DNA from: Oscillospiraceae bacterium
Lineage (GTDB): Bacteria; Bacillota_A; Clostridia; Oscillospirales; Oscillospiraceae
Assembly (NCBI GenBank): GCA_017398105.1
Contig: JAFQHF010000008.1
Coordinates: 1-63,602 of the forward strand
Reading direction: 5' to 3'
DNA length: 63,602 nt
The notes beneath the pieces are model-generated. The model made no database searches. It was not told the DNA's origin and saw only the letters and a program-made list of their open reading frames with translations. Positions 8,108 to 15,997 of the stretch are shown one piece after another; within the stretch, counting starts at the first letter, position 1, and every line of letters starts with the position of its first letter. A program made the translations under genes and the position numbers.

Positions 8108-8136
8108 TTGCATTTTGTAAACAGGTCTGTTATAAT
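8108..8136 (+). promoter_or_regulatory. sigma-A promoter of the lysozyme gene
   Basis: TTGCAT (8108-8113) and TATAAT (8131-8136) with a 17-base spacer. The -35 is imperfect, consistent with activation from the WalR-type box just upstream. The 297-base gap 7875-8171 otherwise holds the mnmA promoter and AT-rich sequence with no other feature that I can support. Confidence 0.85.
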
Positions 8137-8171
8137 ACCGTTACTTACAAAAGATAAAAGGAGTAAGAGCT

Positions 8172-11100
8172 ATGAAGAAGAGAATTGTATGCGTATTACT
8201 GACTCTGATCATGCTGATGAGCCTGCTGCCCGTTTCTGCGTCTGCAGCCAGCCGCTCTGTCAGCGAGAATGCAATCACGATTTTGAAGCAGCTGGAAGGC
8301 TATACCACTGCCTGCGCCGGTAAGGGCAGCACCTTTGGTTACGGCACCATCTGCACCAAGAAGGAAGCACACACCTACCATTCCGAAAAGGAAGCAGACG
8401 CTGCGCTTCGTGAAGCCCTGAAGGATCTGGACAAGGCTGTCAACAGCTTCTCCTCCAGCAAGGGCGCTGCCCTGACTCAGGGCCAGCACGATGCTCTGGT
8501 TCTGTTCTCCTTTGAAAACGGCACCGCATGGACCACCGGCACCGGTGATCTGCAGGCTGCTGTTGTCAACAAGCTGACCGGCAGCGATTTCCTGAACGCC
8601 ATCTGCCGCTGGGATGCCAGTGTCAATGACGACAGCCGCAGAATGATCGAGGCCAACATGTACCTGAACGGCGTGTACAACAGCACCCGTCCTTCCAACT
8701 ACATCCGGGTTCGCTATGATGCCAACGGCGGCAGCCTGAACGGCAGCTCCGAATATCAGTATTATGATGTGGCCTCCAAGCCCGCACCTCACCTGGTGCC
8801 CTTCATGGATCATTATAATACCTTCACCGGCTGGTACATTACCGATCCCAATTCCTACGCACATAACGTCCAGGTCACCAAGCTGACCGCTGATTTCCAT
8901 AATACGACCCTGACCGCACACTGGGCATACATTTACGGTGAGCCCGGCGATGTCACCGAGGGCTACTCCATCCCCAAGGCTGAGATCGCATCTCAGATCG
9001 TCTACAAGTACAACTCCACCAAGCAGGAGTTTGAGAAGATCAGCAGCACCACTGCAAACGATCTGCTGTTCGAAGGCATCCTGTATGCTGACAGCGTGCA
9101 CATCGGTGAAGACGGCATCAAGTGGGCAAGAGCCCAGGGCACTGACTACTGGGTAAAGGTAAAGGGCACCGGCTCCAAGGCCACTGCTGATGCAGATGCC
9201 AACATTGCCTACATCGATGTTACCGTTACCGTTACCAACTCCCGCGTGAATATGCGTGTCAACGCAAGCACCAGCAGCCGTCAGAACGGCTCCTACAAGA
9301 AGGGCGACAAGGTCCGCATCATCAACACCGCCAACGGCAGCGGCCTGCTGTGGGGCCAGGTTGCAGCTTCTGCCACCGACAATACGCCCATCGGCTGGAT
9401 CGCTCTGATGTACACCAACTTCGAGTCTGTCCGGGATTCTCAGGAAGCTACCACTCCTGTCAATAACTCCATTGCCATTGCCAAGGCAACCATTACCTAC
9501 AACGGCTACGTCAATGTCCGCAGCGATGCCGGCATGGACAACAAGATCGTCAGCGCCCTGCCCTTCGGCACGGAAGTTGACATTTACGAGACCAAGTTCG
9601 TCAACGGTCAGGAATGGGGCCGCTGCAACGCCGGCTGGTTCAGCCTGAAGTACGCAAGCGTTGAGCGCCTGAAGACCGACAACAGCTATAAGACCGACGT
9701 GGGCTTTACCTCCTATGTCTTTACCGGTACCCTGGAGCACCAGCAGCTCTATGTTGCTCCCGGCGGCGATCCCATCAACAGCTGGCTGCGCATTGATCCC
9801 AATGTTACCGTTACCAACCTGGTTGAAAAGGACGGCATCACCTGGGGCAAGATTCCCGAAGGCTGGGTCAAGGTCTCCTATGATGACGGTTCCGTGGCTG
9901 ATGTAAGACTGGACAGCGCAAAGTATCTGGTTTCTGCAGAGAGCCTGACCGTCCGCGAAGCTCCCAATACCGCAGCTCCCCGCGTGAATACCGTTTCTCT
10001 GGTGAAGAACGTTGAGTTCTTTGTCAACGTACACAAGCAGGTCGTTGTCTCCGGTGACAGCATCTGGGGCTATGCCACCAAGGCCGGCGAAGATGCAGGC
10101 ACCAGCAGCTACTACGGCTGGGTCAACCTGGCAAACAAGTATGTTACCCGCAACGGCATCCCCGCTGTGGACGGCGGCAATGATGCAGCTTCTTCCACTG
10201 CAATGATGGCTACTGTCGTTGGCACCAACAGCGTTAAGGTTCGAATCACCGGCGCTACCTACGGCAAGCAGATCGGCACTCTGTCCATGGGCACTACCGC
10301 TGCCATCATCGAAGAGAAGGACGGCTGGTACAACCTGGATATCGATGTGGACGGCAACCCCGAAACCGGCAGCTGGGTCTCCGGCAAGTACCTGGATATC
10401 CATCAGGGCACTACCGGCGGCACTTCCTCCGATAACGTCGCCAACGGCGGCAGCACCTCTTCCAACGGCGCGGTTGAGACCGGCCTGGGCATCGTTGCCA
10501 ACACCTACGCAGGCGTAAATGTCCGTACCGGCGCAGGCACCGGCTATGCTTCCAACGGCAAGCTGCTGCCCGGCACCACTGTTGAAATCATGGAAGTCGT
10601 CACCAAGGGCGCATCCAAGTGGGGCCGTACCGCTCAGGGCTGGGTCTGCATGGACTACATCACCATGATCTCCACCTATCCCGTTGCAGGCAGCACTGCT
10701 TCCGGCAACACCTCCGGTACTACCGGCAGCACCAGCACCGGCAGCACTGTGACCTCCAGCGAACCCGCAATCTACACCGGTACCGCCAATGGCACCGTTG
10801 AGGTCTACAAGACCACTTCCCGTAATTCTGAGGTTGTCCGTACTCTGTCTGACGGCTCTCCCGTCACCATGCATGAGATCCTGACCGTCTCTGAAGATGT
10901 TACTACCAATACTTCTACCGATAATGGCGGTTCCGTGACCACCACTCAGAAGGTTACTTCCTACTGGGCCCGCGTCAACGACGGCTACATCTACGCTCCC
11001 GGCGAAAATATCAACCTGGACACCGTGGACGAGCATACCTACACCATGACCGGTTCCAACTCCCTGAACGTCCGCAACAATCCCGGCACCAGCGGCACCA

Positions 11101-11726
11101 GTGTCCTGTTCAAGCTGGAAAAGGGCGACCAGGTCAAGGTCACCCAGCTGAAGATCGTCAACAGCGGCATCTGGGGCTTCATCGAGTGCGATAAGGGCAC
11201 CGGTTGGGCAAGCCTGTCCTACATGACCAAGGGCGCTGTTACCATCCAGCCCGAAACTCCCGCTCCTGAAACCACGCCTGTGGTTCCCAACACTCCCGCA
11301 CTGGGCAACGGCAGCAATGTCGGCGGCTTCGTGACCAACACCAGCGGCTACCGCTACACCGGTAAGGTCATCCGTGCCAATGAAGTGAACGTGCGTGCAA
11401 CTCCCTCCACCTCCGCGTCCAAGACCACCACTCTGTCCAACGGCCAGGCTCTGGTGATCTACGAAACCACCACTGCTGAGAACATGGCCTGGGGCCGCTG
11501 CGATGCAGGCTGGGTCTACCTGTACTACGTAGACCTGACCCCCGTGGTCAACGGCGCTGTGGATGCCCGTGTTGTCTACAATGAGAACACCATCATCTAC
11601 ACCGATGTCAATGGCTCCGGCGTGGCCGGCACTTACGCAAGAATGTCTGTCATCGATATCTACGAGATCGTTGGCAAGATGGCCCGCACCGAACTGGGCT
11701 GGGTCAACACCGACAACCTGCTGTAA
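8172..11726 (+). CDS. Secreted GH24-type lysozyme with InlB-type and multiple SH3 domains
   Basis: A 1184-residue exported protein. A signal peptide (MKKRIVCVLL to about ASAA, residue 26) is followed by a phage-lysozyme-like GH24 domain (about 30-170) with LEG (E42 as candidate acid) and the STFGYG motif. Residues about 175-255 match an InlB B-repeat (YDANGG, FTGWY, LTAHW). From about 350 to the end there are eight or nine SH3b-like units with the V(N/K)VR signature (near 355, 444, 590, 687, 780, 875, 963, 1070), separated by Thr/Ser/Gly-rich linkers. I expect peptidoglycan cleavage at the cell wall. Codon use is strongly biased to C-ending codons, suggesting very high expression. AAGGAG precedes the ATG. 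Upstream control looks WalR-type. Confidence 0.85.
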   Translation: MKKRIVCVLLTLIMLMSLLPVSASAASRSVSENAITILKQLEGYTTACAGKGSTFGYGTICTKKEAHTYHSEKEADAALREALKDLDKAVNSFSSSKGAALTQGQHDALVLFSFENGTAWTTGTGDLQAAVVNKLTGSDFLNAICRWDASVNDDSRRMIEANMYLNGVYNSTRPSNYIRVRYDANGGSLNGSSEYQYYDVASKPAPHLVPFMDHYNTFTGWYITDPNSYAHNVQVTKLTADFHNTTLTAHWAYIYGEPGDVTEGYSIPKAEIASQIVYKYNSTKQEFEKISSTTANDLLFEGILYADSVHIGEDGIKWARAQGTDYWVKVKGTGSKATADADANIAYIDVTVTVTNSRVNMRVNASTSSRQNGSYKKGDKVRIINTANGSGLLWGQVAASATDNTPIGWIALMYTNFESVRDSQEATTPVNNSIAIAKATITYNGYVNVRSDAGMDNKIVSALPFGTEVDIYETKFVNGQEWGRCNAGWFSLKYASVERLKTDNSYKTDVGFTSYVFTGTLEHQQLYVAPGGDPINSWLRIDPNVTVTNLVEKDGITWGKIPEGWVKVSYDDGSVADVRLDSAKYLVSAESLTVREAPNTAAPRVNTVSLVKNVEFFVNVHKQVVVSGDSIWGYATKAGEDAGTSSYYGWVNLANKYVTRNGIPAVDGGNDAASSTAMMATVVGTNSVKVRITGATYGKQIGTLSMGTTAAIIEEKDGWYNLDIDVDGNPETGSWVSGKYLDIHQGTTGGTSSDNVANGGSTSSNGAVETGLGIVANTYAGVNVRTGAGTGYASNGKLLPGTTVEIMEVVTKGASKWGRTAQGWVCMDYITMISTYPVAGSTASGNTSGTTGSTSTGSTVTSSEPAIYTGTANGTVEVYKTTSRNSEVVRTLSDGSPVTMHEILTVSEDVTTNTSTDNGGSVTTTQKVTSYWARVNDGYIYAPGENINLDTVDEHTYTMTGSNSLNVRNNPGTSGTSVLFKLEKGDQVKVTQLKIVNSGIWGFIECDKGTGWASLSYMTKGAVTIQPETPAPETTPVVPNTPALGNGSNVGGFVTNTSGYRYTGKVIRANEVNVRATPSTSASKTTTLSNGQALVIYETTTAENMAWGRCDAGWVYLYYVDLTPVVNGAVDARVVYNENTIIYTDVNGSGVAGTYARMSVIDIYEIVGKMARTELGWVNTDNLL

Positions 11727-11736
11727 TCCCAATTCC

Positions 11737-11768
11737 AAAAACACCACGGGTTACCCCGTGGTGTTTTT
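11737..11768 (+). terminator. Terminator hairpin of the lysozyme gene, copy 1
   Basis: AAAAACACCACGGG pairs with CCCCGTGGTGTTTTT around a TTA loop. It is followed at once by element A, and an almost identical hairpin (loop TCG) lies on the other side at 11947-11978. Confidence 0.92.
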
Positions 11769-11946
11769 GACTGTAGAAAGAGGCTTCGCAGAATTTGCCG
11801 CGGCAGCGGAAAACCTATTTCAATTATTTTTGGCCGCGGCGTGTACGTGGACAAAAATACATCTCAGGCTGCAAGTGTGCGAGTTGTGCGCGCAGCAGAC
11901 TGCAGAAAACTGGCGGAAAGCCCCGAAGGGGATTTTCGACACGCTG
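11769..11946 (-). mobile_element. Repeat element A (short form) between duplicated terminator hairpins
   Basis: A 178-base non-coding element. Read on the minus strand it starts CAGCGTGTCGAAAATCCCC and ends CTTTCTACAGTC, and it aligns over its whole length with elements B (36058-36408) and C (49269-49574). Compared with B it lacks a 123-base module at the point GAGTTGTG|CGCGCAGC. It is flanked on each side by a copy of the same terminator hairpin. It contains no credible coding sequence. I infer an insertion into the lysozyme terminator. Confidence 0.75.
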
Positions 11947-11978
11947 AAACACCACGGGTCGCCCCGTGGTGTTTTTTT
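11947..11978 (+). terminator. Terminator hairpin, copy 2
   Basis: AAACACCACGGG, loop TCG, CCCCGTGGTG then seven T. Stem identical to 11737-11768, with two loop bases changed. It now separates element A from the thyA promoter. Confidence 0.9.
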
Positions 11979-11980
11979 GC

Positions 11981-12009
11981 TTGCAAGGCTTCCTGTGTTA
12001 TGCTATGAT
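11981..12009 (+). promoter_or_regulatory. sigma-A promoter of thyA-folA
   Basis: TTGCAA (11981-11986) and TATGAT (12004-12009) with a 17-base spacer, starting two bases after the terminator T-run. Confidence 0.75.
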
Positions 12010-12038
12010 ATCCGAAATAACGAAACGGAGGAATTCCT

Positions 12039-12869
12039 ATGAGCAGAGCAGATGAACTTTATAAGCAGACGTGCCGGAAAATTCTGGAGGAGGGCTTTTC
12101 TGATGAAGGGCTGGATGTCCGGCCCAGGTGGGCGGACGGAACGCCTGCCCATACCATCAAGACCTTCGGCGTGGTAAACCGCTACAACCTGGCAGAGGAG
12201 TTTCCTATCATGACCCTGCGGCGCACCTACTGGAAAAGTGCGGTGGATGAGCTGCTGTGGATCTGGCAGAAGAAATCCAACCGGATCTGCGACCTGGGCA
12301 GTCATGTCTGGGATGAGTGGGCAGGGGAGGACGGCACCATCGGCAAGGCTTACGGCTATCAGCTGGGAATCAAGCACCACTATAAAGAGGGCGACATGGA
12401 TCAGGTGGACCGGGTGCTGTATGACCTGAAGCACAATCCTGCTTCCCGCCGGATTCTGACCAATATTTATAATTTCGAAGATCTGCATGAGATGAACCTG
12501 TATCCCTGCGCCTATTCCATGACCTTCAACGTCACCGGAAATAAGCTGAATGCCATTTTGAATCAGCGCTCTCAGGACATGCTCACCGCCAACAACTGGA
12601 ATGTGGTGCAGTATGCGGTGCTGACGCATATGATGGCTCAGGTTTCCGGACTGGAGGTGGGCGAGTTTGTCCACGTGATCGCGGACTGCCATATCTATGA
12701 CCGGCATATTCCCGCAGTGAAGGCTATGCTGGAGCTGGAAGGCTTTGAGGCACCCAAGTTCAGAATGGATGAAAGCATTACCGATTTCTATGCCTTCACC
12801 AAGGACTCCTTCAGGATGGAGGATTATAAATTCCACCCCTTTGGGTTTGAAATTCCTATGGCGATTTGA
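12039..12869 (+). CDS. thyA: Thymidylate synthase
   Basis: Makes dTMP from dUMP with methylene-tetrahydrofolate, producing dihydrofolate. The 276-residue protein shows the folate/dUMP-binding TLRRTYWKSAVDELLW segment, the catalytic cysteine in LYPCAYSMTFNV (about residue 157), the QRSQDM element and the ADCHIYDRHI segment near the C-terminus. GGAGG lies upstream of the ATG. The dihydrofolate reductase gene starts 9 bases after its stop, so the two enzymes of the thymidylate cycle are co-expressed. This is the classical ThyA enzyme, not flavin-dependent ThyX. Confidence 0.96.
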   Translation: MSRADELYKQTCRKILEEGFSDEGLDVRPRWADGTPAHTIKTFGVVNRYNLAEEFPIMTLRRTYWKSAVDELLWIWQKKSNRICDLGSHVWDEWAGEDGTIGKAYGYQLGIKHHYKEGDMDQVDRVLYDLKHNPASRRILTNIYNFEDLHEMNLYPCAYSMTFNVTGNKLNAILNQRSQDMLTANNWNVVQYAVLTHMMAQVSGLEVGEFVHVIADCHIYDRHIPAVKAMLELEGFEAPKFRMDESITDFYAFTKDSFRMEDYKFHPFGFEIPMAI

Positions 12870-12878
12870 GGTGGCAAT

Positions 12879-13358
12879 ATGGAACTGATTGTAGCGGTAT
12901 ATGATGACTGGGGTATCGGACGGGACGGCACACAGCCGATTGCCCTGTCTGCAGACAGGAAATTTTTCCGGGAGATGACCCGGGGGTGCATGGTGATTGC
13001 AGGCCGGAAAACCATTGCGGATTTCCCGGGACAGAAGCCTCTGCCTGGCCGCGTAAATGTGGCGCTGACCCGCAGTGCAAAAGAAATCCCCGGATTCACC
13101 GTTTGTACCAGCCCGGAGGAAGCTGTTGCGCTGGCAAAGATGGCGGAACGGGCCATGGTCATCGGCGGCGGCAGTATTTACCGGCAGATGCTGGCGTTTT
13201 GCGATACTGCCTATATTACCAAAGTCCATGTGACGCCGGAATCGGATACCTATTTTCCGGATCTGGATGCGGATGAGAATTGGTACATCGCGGAAACTCT
13301 GCAGCAGGGTGAAGAAAACGGCATTTCCTATGAAATGCTGCTGTACAAAAGAAAGTAA
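12879..13358 (+). CDS. folA: Dihydrofolate reductase
   Basis: Reduces dihydrofolate to tetrahydrofolate with NADPH, recycling the product of ThyA. The 159-residue protein has the N-terminal AVYDDWGIGRDG loop, the NADPH-binding VIAGRKTIADFPG and MVIGGGSIYRQML motifs, and the VHVTPESDTYFPD segment. The WGIG(R)DG loop and the ALSADRKFF helix deviate slightly from the common G-x-LPW pattern (here TQPIALSADRKFF), which may affect substrate or inhibitor fit. It sits 9 bases behind thyA with GAGGTGG as ribosome binding site. Confidence 0.92.
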   Translation: MELIVAVYDDWGIGRDGTQPIALSADRKFFREMTRGCMVIAGRKTIADFPGQKPLPGRVNVALTRSAKEIPGFTVCTSPEEAVALAKMAERAMVIGGGSIYRQMLAFCDTAYITKVHVTPESDTYFPDLDADENWYIAETLQQGEENGISYEMLLYKRK

Positions 13359-13388
13359 TCGGAAGGTATTTCCAGCGAACAACAGGAA

Positions 13389-13450
13389 CCGGAGGAACTG
13401 CTGGCGGAATGGACGTTTGGTCTCATTCCCGGGCAGATCCTCCGGTTATT
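13389..13450. terminator. Possible terminator between convergent folA and CPBP genes
   Basis: AACCGGAGGA and TCCTCCGGTT form a perfect 10-base-pair stem enclosing about 42 bases, followed on the plus strand by ATTTTCG. The loop is long, so termination is uncertain. Confidence 0.4.
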
Positions 13451-13470
13451 TTCGTATTGGGTTGGCTGCG

Positions 13471-14427
13471 TTATACAAACAGCAAAGACAGCATGTTGAA
13501 GATTCCCAGTGCAGTCATGGCGAGAATGCCTGTATTGGTGAAGAAGCATTTCAGACACCGACGGTCGATCCATTCGCTTTGCTGATACGCCCGGATTTCC
13601 CTTCGCTTCAGTATCAGAAGAATCGCGGCCACCACAGTAAAACCACCGAAAATTATGGTGTTCAGTGTATAATAGACCGCATCCGGCAAGCCTGCTGTCA
13701 GGCGTGTGAACAGGTCTGCCAGCACCAGATTGTTGAACATGTGCAGAAGAATCGACCAGCGGATAGAGTATTCCGCTGCCAGATAGCCGAGCACCAGACC
13801 CATCAGGACGGCATATGGCGTCTGCAGCAAATTGCCGTGGAACAGACCGAACAGGATCGCGGAGCACACGATCGCAAACCGCTTTCCATAGGGCTTCAGA
13901 CTGCGCAGCACATAGCCCCGGAACAGGATTTCTTCCGCAATGGGGGCGAGGAAGGATGCATACAGGAACATACTGAAGGTATCCGAGTCGCCGGAGACCG
14001 CTTCCAGCATCTCCATGGCCGATAAGCCAAACTGATTCAGAACCATCTCCAGCACGGAAACCCAAATGCTGTTCACAACCTGGGCACCAATACAGAAGCT
14101 TACCATACAGAAGAATATGAAAGGCTCCATGTTCTTGTCCCGGGCAAGGATTTCCTCTTTCCAGTATTGGCTGCCTTTCCAGGCAAGCAGGATGATGACT
14201 CCCGCCAGGATCGTCAGATTGTAGGGCCAGGCGTTGCCAAGAATGGCATCCATATCCAGCTGCCCGCTGAAATTCCCAAGCTTCCAGGATTGGAGCGTTT
14301 GCACTGCCATATCCAGATACATTCCCGCAAGGGTCAGCACATTCATCAGGATATAATAGGCCATCAGCACCCAGCCCACTTCCGTGAACCGGCGGCGCAG
14401 CCATTTGTTGATCTGTTTATCGGTCAT
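13471..14427 (-). CDS. CPBP-family intramembrane metalloprotease
   Basis: A 318-residue membrane protein with the CPBP (CAAX protease and bacteriocin-processing) signature: APIAEEILFRGYV (EExxxR), FGLFHGN and the HMFNN motif. These provide the Glu, His and Asn residues expected of the family. About eight hydrophobic helices are visible. The family includes prenyl-protein-protease-like and bacteriocin-immunity members; the substrate here is unknown. The ATG at 14427 overlaps the end of the upstream flavoprotein gene by 11 bases, so it is the last gene of a three-gene, translationally coupled operon. Confidence 0.88.
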   Translation of the reverse strand: MTDKQINKWLRRRFTEVGWVLMAYYILMNVLTLAGMYLDMAVQTLQSWKLGNFSGQLDMDAILGNAWPYNLTILAGVIILLAWKGSQYWKEEILARDKNMEPFIFFCMVSFCIGAQVVNSIWVSVLEMVLNQFGLSAMEMLEAVSGDSDTFSMFLYASFLAPIAEEILFRGYVLRSLKPYGKRFAIVCSAILFGLFHGNLLQTPYAVLMGLVLGYLAAEYSIRWSILLHMFNNLVLADLFTRLTAGLPDAVYYTLNTIIFGGFTVVAAILLILKRREIRAYQQSEWIDRRCLKCFFTNTGILAMTALGIFNMLSLLFV

Positions 14428-15997
14428 AGGCAACCCCCAGAATGGCTTCCGCCGTCATGATGCCGTCAATGGCAGCCGACATGATGCCGCCGGCATAGCC
14501 CGCGCCTTCTCCGCAGGGGTACAGGCCCCGAATTCTGGCCTGACGGGTATCATCCCGGAGAATCCGGACAGGGGAGGAGCTGCGGGTTTCCGGTGCCGTC
14601 ATCACGGCATCTGCTGCGGAAAAGCCCTTGAGCTTACCATCCAGCAAAGGCAGCGCCTCTGCAATGGCACCGGTAATGTTTTCCGGCAGAACCTGGTGCA
14701 GATCGCACCAGACTACACCGGGACGGTAGGTGGGCCCAATGGAGCCGGCACCGGTGCTGGGCTTTCCGTTCAGAAAATCCCCCACCAGCTGGGCGGGCGC
14801 ACGATAGCTGCCGCTGACATGGTACGCCCTTTCCTCAATCTCCCGCTGCCACTGCATACCGCCCAAGGCACCTTCGTAAGGGAACTGGGCAGGATTCACC
14901 GTTACCAGCAGGGCAGCATTGGCGTTCTCTCCATCCCGGTCTGCGTTGCTCATGCCGTTGGTGACGATTCGGCCTTCCTCGGAAGCTGCTGCCACTACAT
15001 GACCGCCGGGGCACATGCAGAAGGTATATACCGTGGAATTGTCCAGATGCTGCACCAGCTTATAATCTGCGGGGGGCAGCACCGGACTGACCATACCATA
15101 CTGGCTTTCGTCAATGGTGGTCTGCTTATGCTCAATGCGGACACCCATGGCAAAAGGCTTGGGCTCCATGGGAATTCCGGAAGCATTCAGCATTTCAAAG
15201 GTATCTCTTGCGCTGTGGCCAATGGCCAGCACCGCTGCATCGCATTCGATGATTTCTCCATTTTCCAGCTTCACACCGGTGAGCTTCTCCCCATCCATGC
15301 ACAGGCCCGTTACCTGAGTGTTGAACCGAATCTCACCGCCTAAAGCGATGATCCGCTGCCGGAGATTCTGCACTACATTAAGCAGCACATCGGTACCCAC
15401 ATGGGGTTTTGCGTCATAGAGGATGTCTTCCCGGGCACCGGCTTTCACAAACTGCTCCAGAATCCAGCCGATTCTGGGATTGTTCACGCCGGTGTTCAGC
15501 TTGCCGTCGGAAAAGGTGCCAGCACCGCCTTCACCGAACTGAACATTGCTTCGGGTGTCCAGTTCGCCGGTTTCGAAGAATTTCTGCACCTTCTCATGGC
15601 GGCTGGCGGCATCCTCACCCCGTTCCAGAACCAGAGGCTTCCAGCCTGCCATGGCAAGGATCAGAGCTGCAAACATACCAGCCGGACCGAAGCCGATGAC
15701 CACGGGGCGTTTTGCGTTGAAGGGGATATTTTTTGGGGCTTTATAGTAGGAAACTGGTGCAATGGTGGCCCGTTTGCAGCCGCTTTGCTTTAGGATTCGC
15801 TTTTCGTTGCCGTCCACTGCCACATCGATGGTGTAAATGATCCTGATGTCTGGTTTTTTCCGGGCATCCACACTGCGGCGGACGATCCTGAGCTGGCGGA
15901 TCTTGGAATTGGAAATGTGCAGCATCTGGGCTGCTTCAAACTGCAGCTGATGGGCGTTATGCTCCGGTGGGAGCGGAATATCCCGTAATCTGATCAT
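14417..15997 (-). CDS. FAD-dependent dehydrogenase-like protein (COG2509 type)
   Basis: A 526-residue flavoprotein with a short N-terminal RNA-binding-like or ferredoxin-like part (MIRLRDIPLPPEH, then ISNSKIRQLRIVRRSVDARK) typical of this family, a dinucleotide-binding GFGPAGMFAALILA at about 95-108, VQFGEGGAGTFSDGKL, and a C-terminal GAGYAGGIMSAAIDG FAD segment. Members are usually annotated as uncharacterised FAD-dependent dehydrogenases. AGGAGG precedes the ATG at 15997, which overlaps the stop of the upstream gene as ATGA. Function unknown beyond a redox role. Confidence 0.85.
   Translation of the reverse strand: MIRLRDIPLPPEHNAHQLQFEAAQMLHISNSKIRQLRIVRRSVDARKKPDIRIIYTIDVAVDGNEKRILKQSGCKRATIAPVSYYKAPKNIPFNAKRPVVIGFGPAGMFAALILAMAGWKPLVLERGEDAASRHEKVQKFFETGELDTRSNVQFGEGGAGTFSDGKLNTGVNNPRIGWILEQFVKAGAREDILYDAKPHVGTDVLLNVVQNLRQRIIALGGEIRFNTQVTGLCMDGEKLTGVKLENGEIIECDAAVLAIGHSARDTFEMLNASGIPMEPKPFAMGVRIEHKQTTIDESQYGMVSPVLPPADYKLVQHLDNSTVYTFCMCPGGHVVAAASEEGRIVTNGMSNADRDGENANAALLVTVNPAQFPYEGALGGMQWQREIEERAYHVSGSYRAPAQLVGDFLNGKPSTGAGSIGPTYRPGVVWCDLHQVLPENITGAIAEALPLLDGKLKGFSAADAVMTAPETRSSSPVRILRDDTRQARIRGLYPCGEGAGYAGGIMSAAIDGIMTAEAILGVAYDR

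Noticed and set aside
8196..11747. Open frame of over 1180 codons antisense to the lysozyme gene
   Set aside because: It mirrors the sense gene over its whole length; strong C-ending codon bias on the sense strand removes stops from the opposite frame. The product is low-complexity (Gly/Ala/Asp/Val) with no ribosome binding site or recognisable domain.
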